Source of the DNA: Ceratothoa steindachneri
Taxonomy: Eukaryota > Arthropoda > Malacostraca > Isopoda > Cymothoidae
Assembly (NCBI GenBank): GCA_963969495.1
Contig: OZ018319.1
Coordinates: 209,024,247 to 209,088,246 of the forward strand
Length of the DNA: 64,000 nt
Reading direction: 5' to 3'
Shown piece after piece: positions 47,342 to 57,869 of the stretch (positions within the stretch are counted from its first letter, which is position 1; each line of letters starts with the position of its first letter). The position numbers and the translations under genes are program-made. Below the pieces are notes generated by a model, which was given only the letters and a program-made list of their open reading frames with translations, was not told the origin of the DNA and made no database searches.

Positions 47342-47401
<60 letters not shown>
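47342..47401. repeat. (TA)n microsatellite, right of second palindrome
   Basis: A pure 60-bp TA tract following the tail ACTGTGGTTTTATCCC. Confidence 0.95.
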
Positions 47402-47403
<2 letters not shown>

Positions 47404-48654
47404 CTTAGCTAAAAGCAGGTATAAAACAAAAACACCCGTCATAGTTTTATATAGTCAAGCAAAAATTTTAGAAGTCATCATGTTATTCATAAATATGTAT
47501 GATAATAATGTGTATTCTGTTAGTATATTTGAATTACTTAGTATTTTAGTAAATAGTACGTAAATGGTACATATGTTTTCTAATATCAAAACTTAACCAA
47601 TATTTCTAATGTTTCAGCTTAAATTTATAGATATTGTGTACTCAATATCGTTCCAAGTAAAATTAAAGAACTTAATCACTGAGAGGACAAATCCAACTTC
47701 CCATACCCAAAGGTTATCGCGAGTAGCATTTACTGACAAAATTAAATGTTCAACATATGCTGTCTAAACCAGTATGAAACGATATAAAGAGACCAAGAAA
47801 CAAAAGTGGCAAAGAGTGTCTTATAAATTCTAGAGAAACATAAAACATCTGACCTTGTTGGAGAGTTCAATATATCCTCAAATTCAAAAATATCTCACAC
47901 ACAGAACAGTTTGAAGGAGACTTAAAGGTCAAGCAAGGGTTAAAAGGAGACAAGGCGAGAAAGAAGCCATGGCTATCAGAGGTCGACAGAAGCAAACGTC
48001 TGATGTTTGGTCAAATGAATGTAATTATCAGGTATATTAGAAAGACTCTTGTATTCTTGTTTTATATTTAATTTATGTCATTCCATTTAAATATATCTTG
48101 GAAAAAAATTATTTTTAAAATAAAGGTTTTGGATCAATTTTTCAGATTTTCATAACTCCTAGGGCTACTTTTGTGTAAGGAAAAGTTGGATAGACATATG
48201 ATTCTGGTTTCTGGCTACGACCTCTAATTCATGAAGGCGGTTATATCATGGTAAATGGATGCGTGTCTATATCAGGGCCCGGAGAGTTGTTCTTATGCCA
48301 GGGAAGAATGAACACAACTTTTACCACCATGTTGTTATAATTTTTAGAGCCATTTATCCAGAAATTGCATCCCACAACATCAATAAATGAAATTATATTC
48401 CAGCAAGACATTGCCCAATACCATGCATCTAAACACACCAAGAATTGATATGCAGAAATAAAGATCACCCATTTGGAGGGGGTACCCATAATTAAATCCA
48501 ATATAAGACAGGTGGGCAGTGCTTGGAAAAGCAATAATTACCACAAGCACAAATAAAACAGAACTAAAAGTAAAATAACAGCTGTAATTAAAAAAGGTCT
48601 AAGTATTAAAATAATTAATAATAAATAAATATATGATACATATTCTGAATTCAT
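47402..48654. other. no recognisable gene
   Basis: A 97-codon minus-strand frame (48241-48534) has no motif I know. The rest is AT-rich spacer up to the abrupt start of the LINE at 48655. Confidence 0.4.
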
Positions 48655-50190
48655 TTACTGCAAATGTCTCCCCGGTTTGCGAAAGGCGAGCACAGTAGCG
48701 ATTCGCCAATAATCCGGGACGAGACCCTCCACCCAGATCCTGTTGAACAAATCTATCAGAAAGTCCATGCCTCGCTCACCCATGTGTAGAAGCATGGCGT
48801 ACCGGACATCGTCCGGACTATGAGCGGTGTCCGCGCACGAAGCAAGAGCGGAACGCAACTTATTCAGAGTAAACCAGTCGTTGAAAGGTTCTCCGCTTCT
48901 GGAGGTAAATTCCAGTAGGCGGCCTTCCGCAACATGACGACCAGCATTGAATGCTGGCGGAGCAGCATCCTGACTAAAGAATGCGGGGGGTCCTGCGAGA
49001 ACTTGCCCCAAATCCTTTTGACTCGCTTTCACACCTTTGCTAGAGGGGTCTTTCCGTTAAGTAAAGACACGTATGCCCTCCAAGAAGAGAGGCGGGGGTA
49101 CTTCTTAATATACCGGAACCTAGCCCTCTAGCCCGACGAAATCCAGAGACAGTGAAATCGTTCGGGCGGCGCTTATAGCGCATGTAGGCATATCTCTTCT
49201 GTTTGAGGGCCGTCTCACACTCAGCCGACCACCACGGGAGTGGTCGGTGTGACAAACGGCCAGACGTTCTGGGAATAGTAGTCAGGCCCGCGGTGATGAG
49301 GTTGCACGAGAAGAACTCAACGGCATCATCTAACAACCTAACTCCTCGACTGAGATAGAGAATTCAGTCATTTCCTAAAATGCAGGCCACCGCGCCCGCG
49401 CTACCACTGAGCTGGGTTCTCAGATGGCAGCTGCCCTGAAAATGATATTTGAATGGGAAAGTATCATTACCATGTTGATCATCGACCACCCTCAAGCAAA
49501 ATCAGGCTGGGCATCCGGAGAGCATAGAGATAGATTCAAGGCAAGAAAATGAAGTGGTTCTCGGGCAGTGATGCGTAAACTCACCCAAATTTAGGACACC
49601 CATCTTAAGTTCTTCGATCAGATCGGCAAGGACTTGTCCTCTGCGATTTATTAAGTAGTCTCCCCAGATAGGATATCTGCCGTTCAGATCTCTAAGCAAG
49701 AGAAAGGGCCTCGGCAACCGTGCCACGACGCAGCGGCATTCCCACGCGTCGAAATCAGCTGACGGTGGAATGTACGCAGAAATAACAGTATACTTCCTAT
49801 CCAGGTGAAGCTGCACAGCCACTGTCTGAAAGGAGGTATCTAAAGTGAAAAGAATAACGGATACATCATGCCGGGTGTAAACCGCGCATCCCCCAGCCCG
49901 GTCCCAACTCGTGGTGGTGGAGTCGCAAAACCCTCATACCCCGGGAGGGCAGGCAGGGGGCACGCGCCTAGCATGGTTTCCTGCAGAAAACTAGCTAACG
50001 GGGAACGGGACGAGACGAGCCTCCGCAGCTCCTCCCACTTGGCCCGGAGTTCACGGCAATTCCATTGAAGGAATATGCCCTCCAGGCCTAGCTCGGAGGA
50101 AACGCGTGGTCTCTCTTTGAACAGAAGACTCTCACGGAAATGGCCGTACGCTTCCCGGGGGCAGAACCTCGGGTGCTGTTGGCCGGACAA
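48655..50190 (-). pseudogene. LINE ORF2: AP-endonuclease plus truncated RT
   Basis: The endonuclease N-terminus LQWNCRELRAKWEELRRLV and LQETMLG..PLPALPGYEG (about 50075-49930) match the APE fold with the catalytic N and E. VISAYIPPSADFDAW and LLLRDLNGRYPIWGD (49785-49665) give the GDFNGRHP..W block, with G to R. Next are SFSCLESISML (49555-49525) and PWWSAECETALKQKR (49245-49195), the WW..EC block between nuclease and RT. The RT start has DTAHSPDDVRYAMLLHMGER (48840-48780) and LFNRIWVEGLVPDYWRIATV (about 48745-48690), ending in FRKPGRHLQ at 48655. Stops and frameshifts separate the segments. The palm catalytic boxes are absent. Confidence 0.85.
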
Positions 50191-50522
50191 TGCGCAAAAG
50201 TTACTGTCGCCTCCGAGGAATTATTGGGGGAGGTTGGGCTCGCCATGCGACTCTTTTCCTCCCTCCGCCTCAAAAACTTAGGCGGGCGTTGTGGCTTCGT
50301 GGGTGGGGGGGCCCTCTTTTCAAAGATCCACCGTCTCCGAGCTACCTAGCCCGCCACTAAGCGTAGGCGAATGAGCCGAAGCTCCTTTTTTGCTGTGCTC
50401 CTTTCGGGGGGCAGCTTTGGAAACGTCGGAAGATTGCCTGGCGACCAAATTCATGGGTGTTGTCCCCTGTAAGTCTAACGACTCGGTGGAGGCGCGTAGC
50501 CGTTTCGCCTTACAGGAAACAG

Positions 50523-51965
50523 TTACGCTTGGGGAAGGGGGGGGGGAGCCCTGGTTTTAGCCGGGGCTGGGTGTGAACCCTTAGAGCCGCCAGCTTTACC
50601 AGTGGAGCGCCCGGGTTGAGTAGAACCAACAGAAGAACTTGGAATGGGCACGGAAACAACTGTGCTCGTTGGCCTATATGGGTCAAGAGCAGAAAGTGTC
50701 TTTCTAAGCATTTAGGCGCAAGAATTCCCAGGCAGAGCTGGGCGTGACAGGACTAAGTCCCTAGCTTCGCGGAATGAGAGTCGATCCTGGGCCTGAAAGG
50801 CCAGGATTTCTTTCTCAAGGAGATATGCACCACATTGCTTCGAAAAAGCGGAGTGCGGCTCTCCGCAATTGACACACTTAGCCACATACGATTTGGACTT
50901 ATCGTATGCGGCCTCGGAGCAATTTACACAGACTTCGGGTGACCCTGACTTTGCACGTCTACATGAGCGATTCGTATGGACGAAGTGGTAACAGTAATAG
51001 CACCTCCGCGGCAGTGGCACGAATGCCTTCACGCGATAGCGGTACCAACTGGCACGCACCGAGTCAAGGAGCTTGTCACAGTCGAACGTGACGAAGAGTG
51101 TATGGGTGGGTCTCAAGACCCCTCCCTGTTTGAACATCACACATTCGACTTTGACCGCCCCATGGTCGGCCAGCTCTGAGGTGATGTCCTCTATGAAGTA
51201 GTCAACGAGTTCCCTGGCATAAACTACTCCTTTCACAAAGTTCATTGTAGAGTGCGGCGTTACACTCATAGGCGTGCCATCAAGTGTCCGAAGGCACTAA
51301 TCATGGCCGCCTCGGAGGGATTCGTGGCATTCGCTAAAAGGCTCCCGTCCGAGAAACGAGTCACCTTCGGCTCTTTACCAATCACACTATCTAAAGCTCT
51401 CCTCTAAAGGATCATGTTGCCCTTAGCCAACATGCTGCCATCAGTGAAGCGAATAACGAGGAAGCGTTTGAAGCCAGTGGGCTCGAAAACGCCGGGTAAT
51501 CTCTGAATGAGGTGCCTCGATGTTATCAAGGCTCCACCCTTCAAACTTTTGTTCATAGTCAGGGGCTCTGCACCTGAGGGGGGGGGGCAGAGGGGCCGGA
51601 TGTGCCGATCTTTGCTTAAATCGCTTACCGAAATTGCAGCAGACTTATACGTTTCCGCAGCCCCCTCAGATGGAGAGGAGCCCCGAGTTATTTTAGTCTT
51701 TTTTTTCTTCTTTTTAGGAGAGGATGGTGGGGAATGAACCCTCTTCTCCCCTCCGCGGGCAGGAAACCCCCAGGCCGGATGGACCGGCCTCAGCAAGGTC
51801 CTTCTCAGAGATGGAGAAGGTACTGGAAGTCGTAGGGGCACCGGTCAGAGAAGGAGATCCCTCTCTTCCTTTTACTGCTTTGGAAACCCTAGCTGTTTTC
51901 GGAGGACCTTGCATAGGGGCGGATTCGGGTTCGGTGTTTGGCACCGAACCCGGATTCACTCCCAT
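50523..51965 (-). pseudogene. LINE ORF1: gag-like protein with zinc knuckles
   Basis: The N-terminal part is low-complexity (S/P/E-rich, a KKKKKKTK run at about 51710). RQLPGVFEPTGFKRF-like sequence and VIRFTDGSMLAKG (51490-51415) begin the conserved RNA-binding domain. One in-frame TAG near 51405 interrupts it. The main surviving frame, 51269-50712 (185 residues), has ARELVDYFIEDITSEL, then RCYYCYHFVHTNRSCRR (CX2CX4HX4C), CVNCSEAAYDKSKSYVAKC and CVNCGEPHSAFSKQC, followed by AYLLEKEILAFQAQDRLSF. That knuckle series is typical of I-type ORF1, which packages the element RNA. The tail 50711-50523 is proline-rich. Confidence 0.82.
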
Positions 51966-51970
51966 GGAAG

Positions 51971-52394
51971 GCCCTACCGTCTGAGGTTGGGTTGACTCAA
52001 GGGACCATGTCTATTCCGGTTGGGGCCTCCAATTGGCCATTCCCTCCAGGACATCACAGGTCCTATTGGAAGCAGTGTCATTAGACGAGTCCGGGGAGGC
52101 ACAAGCCTTGCCCCCCACTAGGTTTAATATTCTAGCCAGCATGTCTTTTGAGGGAAGCGACCGAAGGAGCCTTGCTTTCCTCTCCCCCCTAAGGGGGTTT
52201 GCCCTACCGAGCGCTTTAAAACTCCTTCCTTATACGATAATTTAAAAAGTTCTGGAATAGGTTTGTGGCACAACGTAGAACGCTCTCCACTATATTCCAA
52301 ATTACAGATGTAGTTAACGGCCATTCTCTTTATCATCCTCCATTTTTTTCCTCTTATTTCCTCCGATGTTGAGGCAAAAAAGCTAACCACTAGA

Positions 52395-52397
<3 letters not shown>
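51971..52397. other. LINE 5' flank or 5' UTR, unassigned
   Basis: GC-rich up to about 52240 and so possibly still the LINE 5' UTR. It then becomes AT-rich. Confidence 0.35.

Positions 52398-52446
<49 letters not shown>
52398..52446. repeat. (TA)n microsatellite
   Basis: A pure 49-bp TA tract. Confidence 0.95.
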
Positions 52447-52449
<3 letters not shown>

Positions 52450-52700
52450 GAATGAATTACAAGAGCGACGGCTGCTTGGTTAAGTTTACGTTGCAGCTCT
52501 TTAACTTTTCCAGCGAAGCTCTTCTCAGAACGCATATTCATAAATGAAGCTAATCCTGACTTTGTTCTTATCTTCATCGGACCATTCAAGCCAAATTCAT
52601 CTCTCAACTTTATCTATATAACAGAAAACAACTTCATTTTTTACCAGACCCGTTTCAGGAAGGAAGTTTACTTTTAAGTTTCTTCCTGAGGGGATCCTCT
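52447..52700 (-). other. possible Penelope-like 5' fragment ending at (TA)n
   Basis: The minus strand carries a hairpin with arms AGGAAG and CTTCCT followed by GAAACGGGTC (52691-52652). A potential start ATGAAGTTGTTTTC follows, then a short lysine-rich frame that runs into (TA)n. Hairpin, ORF start and (TA)n junction resemble the other Penelope-associated sites, but there is no diagnostic domain. Confidence 0.25.
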
Positions 52701-52879
52701 GAATGTTTTGATAAAAAAATCGCAATTAACGCCCTCGTCAATAGAGGCTTTTTTTTCTTCTAATTAGCAGTTAATGCAGAATTAACAAGAGTATCTCACC
52801 TGCTCGGTAAGAATAATAACGCACATAAGTCAATTTACATTTCCATAGTGCAGAAGATAGGCTTCAACCGCAAGCTAAG

Positions 52880-53960
52880 ACAGAGAAATGAACAAAAACA
52901 AGTACAATAGACCTTTATTACCAAAGCATTTTAGGTGGGTTTTAGTTTTTAAATGTGTGCAAGAGATTGAAGGATCCCTTGAGAGGAACTGTAAGTTCAA
53001 ACCACAACAATACGGATTAAGGAAAAAGAAAGACACGGAGATGGTCCTAGTGTTGATATGGAGACGCTGGCCAAAGCAAAGATGGATGGTAAGATGGTTG
53101 ACTTAGTGGCGCGTGGTGTGGAACAAGCGTTTGACAAGGCATAGAGGGATAGACTCAAGTATAAGCTGGTAAAGATGGAGATTGGGGATTAGGTCATTAG
53201 GCTGTTATGCAACTTCATAAACGACAGGAGGGCGTATATTAGGTTATGTTGCTATTATGTCCTCCACCCCATTTATGCAAATGATTTTCTATTCACCCTT
53301 AGTCGTTTAGCCGTGAAACAACCTTTCGCAGATGACGTCACGCAGATAATCGCGATTTCATTGAAAGTAGATTGAAGATTAAGACGAATAGCCATAAGTT
53401 CGTAGTGATACACATAAACGTGAAGAATGTAGGGCATGAGTTAAGGGCAAGAAATACAAATATGGGAACGTAGCTAAAGTATTAGGTCCTAAAATAGGTA
53501 AACCTGGGTGCAAAATACGTGCAGGTAAAAGGATAAGAATAGCTAAGGGAAATTGGCTCAAAATAAAGATGTTTTCATGATGTCTCCAAGACACAAAACA
53601 AAAATATACTTAGAGATAATCAAAGCCACCCTATTGTACCCGACTGTTCCACTGCATGGTAATTGTAAGAGTGTTATAACCAAACTCCACAGGGTACAAA
53701 ACCCGGGTAGCTGATTGATTACAGACAATAAGAGGTTAGAAATCAGAACGCAAGAATAATTACATAGAGAAGTCAAAATGAAACCGTTCAATTCCTATAG
53801 TGTTACATGAGAGGGCACAAAAAGTCTAGAAGTGGAGCGAGAAAGAACTGGAAAATGTTTGAGAGGACAGATTAAGATTAAAAGAGGGAATTGGGACAAA
53901 ATTTCAATTTCATAGCAGTAGAAGAAGGATAGGACTGAATATTAATCCGCATTTTATATA
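52880..53960 (+). pseudogene. Jockey-type LINE reverse transcriptase relic
   Basis: KPQQYGLRKKKDTEMVLV (52998-53050) stands at the QxGF(R)...T block. GVEQAFDKA.RDRLKYKLVK (53115-53175) is the palm A region. FINDRRAYIRL (53215-53246) follows. PFADDVTQIIAIS (53322-53361) is the YADD box, then a thumb-like HRVQNPGS block (about 53690). Stops and deletions throughout; the PQG box is missing. It is in the same strand and order as the relic at 54.3-55.8 kb but a separate copy. Confidence 0.7.
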
Positions 53961-54259
53961 AACCTACAACTAATAAGTAAGCGATAAACGGCAGGCGTAG
54001 TAAGGAAATTTATCAAAGGATAAAACCGGGAATAAAATCTCTCGAGTGTTAGGTAGAGAGTGTAAGATCCTAGTCAAAATTCAATGAGACATCTTAAGAT
54101 AGAGAAGGGAAAAGACCATCTCGTCACTTGGAAACTATACACATATCTTCTCTCCAACACATCTATCTATACTTATTTCAAATTTTAATGCTTTATATAA
54201 TTCTAAGATTAATTTCCACCTTAATACACCTTATGAAACGTATTTCGAAACTAGAGTAG

Positions 54260-55800
54260 CCCTACATATCACAGCGAACAGAAGTCTAATATGTAGAAAG
54301 ATTGATTTATGAGTGGGAGACCACACAGGCCAAGAAGTAAAAGAAGAACTTCAGATGAGACAACAATGGTTTAAAATATCCGAGACAGTCACATTTAATG
54401 AAAATACTCATGTGTTCAAAATAATTTACAAAGCAAAGTGAATTGCTTCGAAGATTTTGACAAAAGGGCTACTTGCTCTCAGCATGTGAATCCCACTCGC
54501 CCTCATTCAAAGTATCGCCTTCACAAACATTTAAATTTGCTTCAGGGGCTACACCATAGATGAGCAAGCAAGAGAGAACTGCCTCAAAAAAGATTTGATA
54601 ATCTGTTCAAAATGCGGAACAAAAGGACATTCTAGGCGCATCTGTGCAAACTTAAAAAAAGATGCATAAAGGCCATAGAAGACACAAGTCTATGGCCATG
54701 ATTTGACCTAATAAGAAGAAAATCATTTAAGGAAAAGAGTCCGAGAGACATACACATAGAAATCAACAACAAAAAACATACACCGTAATGGCAAAAAGAA
54801 ACCAAAAAGAACCGCCAACACAAATCAATCTGGACGGAAAAATTAACGCGAAAAAACTTACGTGTATGTAAAGAACATCGCTAATAGGAAAGCTACACAT
54901 CAACGCTAAACAGTATACTACAAGCAAACGAGCTAGAACCCATGTAATTCTCTAAGAAGTTCGACAAATTGGCAATCTTTAAAATTAATGTAACTAAAAA
55001 CACAACTAAAGCATTAATTGAAAAGGCTAAGGCTAAAAAAAATATTTGAATCAAAAGAAGACACGAACAGCGATGACACAGAGACAGAACAGGAGTTTAT
55101 CTTAGTCACTCGAGGAAAAAGTAAAAAATCCACCGGCAATAATAGAGTCGCCCGAAGCCTTCTCACACGCAACAACCAGAGTGAGATCACAGCCAAAACA
55201 TAACAGAGCCCAAAAGAAGAAACAGTGCTAGCTCCCTTCACAAAAAAACTTTCAAAGAGAAAAGGACTAATCTAATAAGAAAACAATTAAAGGACTATGG
55301 AACTTGTAAATATACTAGAAATGAACACAATCGGTTAGAGAGAAAAAGAAAGACTTCGAAAAAGTTAGAAGAGGAGAATCCAGAACAAAATACTTCAACT
55401 AGGCCTAAACAATAAAATAAAAAGGATACTCTGTGACTACACCATGGATAGAAAGCTTGTATTGACACAGTATATCATAAATGGGAAAGATTTAAGCTGA
55501 AAGCAGTGCTCCCACAAGGTGGTTGCCTACACCGCAGATTTCCCCACTACACGGAAGGGTGTAAAAATATATAATTCGTGGACGATAAAACACAATTGAT
55601 TGTGACATAATACAGGAACAGACAATAGAGATCAAGAACGACCGGGAAAGAAATAAGAAGAATAAACAAATACGAACAAAGATGGAAAATTAGCACAAAC
55701 TGAAAGTAATTCAAAATAGTATCAGTTTACAGGAAGAACAGGGTTGATATATAAGTAGACGATGAAAGGTATAGATACAGTAACAACTGAAAAGTGCTGT
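54260..55800 (+). pseudogene. Jockey-group LINE relic: ORF1 knuckles then RT
   Basis: ORF1 parts are NENTHVFKIIYKAK, ILTKGLLALSM and the finger pair CFRGYTIDEQARENC and CSKCGTKGHSRRIC (54540-54650). Then come FDLIRRKSFK and a charged tail (to about 55200, including an open frame at 55018-55203). RT parts are RFKLKAVLPQGGCL (55490-55532), FVDDKTQLI (55573-55600), INKYEQRWKIST (about 55658-55695) and KFKIVSVYRKNRVDI (about 55707-55750). The endonuclease and the RT N-terminal half are missing between 55.2 and 55.4 kb, so this is an internally deleted copy. Compare YEKKWKIKTNRQK in the minus-strand relic near 20300. Confidence 0.68.
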
Positions 55801-55897
55801 GATTGACCATAATGAAATCAGGTTACACGGAACACGTAACAAAAATAAAATATACCACGCAGTTATTCAAACCACGCTAATCAACCAGACAATGCAA

Positions 55898-55900
<3 letters not shown>

Positions 55901-55939
<39 letters not shown>
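55901..55939. repeat. (TA)n microsatellite
   Basis: A pure 39-bp TA tract lying between the LINE relic and the Penelope relic. Confidence 0.95.
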
Positions 55940-55941
<2 letters not shown>

Positions 55942-56039
55942 TTATATCGAACGGCAGAAGAGATATATTCACCAGCAGACGAGGTATTATTGTTTAGCTT
56001 CATGAGAACTTTTTATTTTCCATAAGTGGTTATTTCTTG

Positions 56040-56605
56040 AGGAGAAAAAAATCGTAAAATTTCATGCAGGATGTTTAGATTTGGCCGAAAAGTCGTTTTA
56101 CAAAACTGAAATCCTTCCCGCATGCAATTTTAAGAACTCCCTAGTTTTACCATTTTCTGAGTCCTTTTCTTTGCTACCCCACCTCTTGAATAGATTAAAT
56201 ATTTCTGTCATATTCAAGTATCAGTCTGCCATGGCCTAAATGTTGATTAATAATAATAAAAATAGTATAGGGGAGGGGGGATTCTGTCGATTATTTAGTT
56301 TGCCCTCAGCAATACTTTAGGCAAACCGGTAAATCATTAAGTGTACGCTTGACGCAACGTAAATACAATATTAGGAGGGGGAAATACAAGAGCGCTTTAC
56401 TTACCATTTATCTGTAAACAGTCACCCAATCAAGTGGAATTCGGATAAATTTATTTACAAACCTGATGACTGTGTTCCAAAAAATATTGTCGAATGCTCA
56501 TTCATTAATTCCTTGCCTAATTTTAATATATCCCCCGGTCTCTTTAAGATGGCCCCTGTAATTAAAAGCCTTATTTATAACGAGATTGTCAATTTTAAAT
56601 TTTAG
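56040..56605 (+). pseudogene. Penelope-like element: RT end and GIY-YIG endonuclease relic
   Basis: ILPACNFKNSLVLPFSESFS and LLNRLNISVIFKYQSAM (56110-56235) match the connector after the RT core of Penelope-like elements. The GIY-YIG start is lost around 56250-56330. RLTQ(R)KYNIRRGKYKSAL (about 56345-56400), then LSVNSHPIKWNSDKFIYKPD (56410-56470), PKNIVECSFINSLPNFNISP and GLFKMAPVIKSLIYNEI (56480-56590) complete the nuclease and its tail. Frameshifts and stops are present. Downstream on the same strand are the 3' hairpin (56888-56917) and, beyond the inserted pogo-like element, the tail ending in (TA)n at 61212. Confidence 0.75.
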
Positions 56606-56887
56606 TCTTTAGAGTTATTAATTTAGTTATGTTTCTCTTGTTTGAATTTATGCATTCCTAATTGTGTGTGTATGTACTTAGTTTTGGGACCTAAATGTCT
56701 GCATTCTTTGCTCACAGTTGGAATTTCAGGAAGTAGACCTTATCTATTTGGTTTTATATTTCATATCCGGTATCTAAACTAGTCTTTGATAATATTTTTA
56801 TATTCTATGTCCTTTTGTTGTACATTGGCAGGGCATCACTCTGTTGTTTCTCAAATATATACTACCTTTGTAAAATTATTCGTTATT

Positions 56888-56917
56888 CCTTGATAATGAA
56901 CTGAACGAGTTCGAAAT
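56888..56917 (+). ncRNA. hammerhead-like hairpin in the Penelope 3' region
   Basis: The order is CUUGAUAAU, a perfect 5-bp stem GAACU/AGUUC (loop GAACG), then GAAA (56913-56916). This is the same scheme as at 18954 and 47222 (box, extra U, GA..UC stem, GAAA). The pogo-like element is inserted immediately after it. Confidence 0.38.
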
Positions 56918-57869
56918 TGAGGTGAGGAGGGGAAATACCGACCGAGGGAGAACACCGACCGAATGCTCTGGCACGGTAACTATTTTAAATTGCCCGCCGC
57001 CACTCAACACCAACACAACACCCATCCTCAGTGAACAACACGCGATCAACAGGTTTCCACTATCACGACGTCTGTGTTTACCAGGTAAGAAAATTGATTT
57101 TTCGGATGTCTGTTGTTATTTTTCACGGTTCTCATATAGTGTATTACGTCGGTGAATATGGCGTGATTGTTTTGAGTTAAGTTTCATTGCGATATTTAAC
57201 TATATTGACATGTTATCAAGTGAAATGAAATAGGCCTTTTCAAAGTGGCCACCATGGCATTGATGTAAAAAAAATGATGGTGCTGGAGAACATCCACCAC
57301 CAACATGTGGGGGAACACCGATGCGTGAAATTTTGAAAATTCGATATACTTTGAAATACTTGGAAAAACAACAAAAAGTGACTGATTATGTATATTAGCA
57401 TGAAAATAAATGGTGGTGGTGAACTAGTGCATTTAAATGAAGTTGAACAGTGTTTTGGGTGGGTATAAAGTTGAAGGGGATTTTTAGTAAATTGTGATGC
57501 GATATCAGTGTCATTATGCTATAAACACATGAAATAACTATTATATAAGTCACTTAGGTTATTAGAATGACTCCAGGATTAATATTCAATTTGAAAAAAA
57601 CATTTGTACCACCGGATATATTCAAGGCATGGTGGTCGGTGTATCCCCGCCTCACTACGAATTTCAAAAAAAAATATTTAAAATACTAATAAAGGTTTAA
57701 ATACTGTAATATATAGATAATTGCTAATATGAAATACACCAGACTAATAATTCCCTTAACTAAAAACAGGAAATTTGTTTTTTGGGAGGTTCAAATTTAC
57801 CTATTCATATGTCTAATGTCATTAACTCTTTCAGATCTAGCCTACTGCCTTCTTGGAAGCCTGATCATC

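Larger units (their letters stand above)
48655..51970 (-). mobile_element. I/Jockey-superfamily LINE, copy A, lacking its 3' end
   Basis: The order on the minus strand is ORF1 (51965-50523), endonuclease (50190-49502), linker (49336-49040) and the start of the RT (49032-48655). It then stops abruptly in AT-rich DNA. It is markedly GC-richer than its surroundings. LINE copies usually lose the 5' end, because they are copied from the 3' end. Loss of the 3' two thirds of the RT here implies later deletion or replacement. Copy B at 31680-34920 ends close to the same point. Confidence 0.85.

Noticed and set aside
47267..47563. 98-codon plus-strand frame across the second palindrome
   Set aside because: It reads through the palindrome and (TA)n, with no conserved residues on either side.
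48241..48534. 97-codon minus-strand frame as a host gene exon
   Set aside because: No recognisable domain, no splice-site support, and length within chance for the region.
57310..57320. ggggaacaccgatgcg as a separate small element end
   Set aside because: It matches the terminal motif of the enclosing pogo-like element and has no partner or target duplication of its own.
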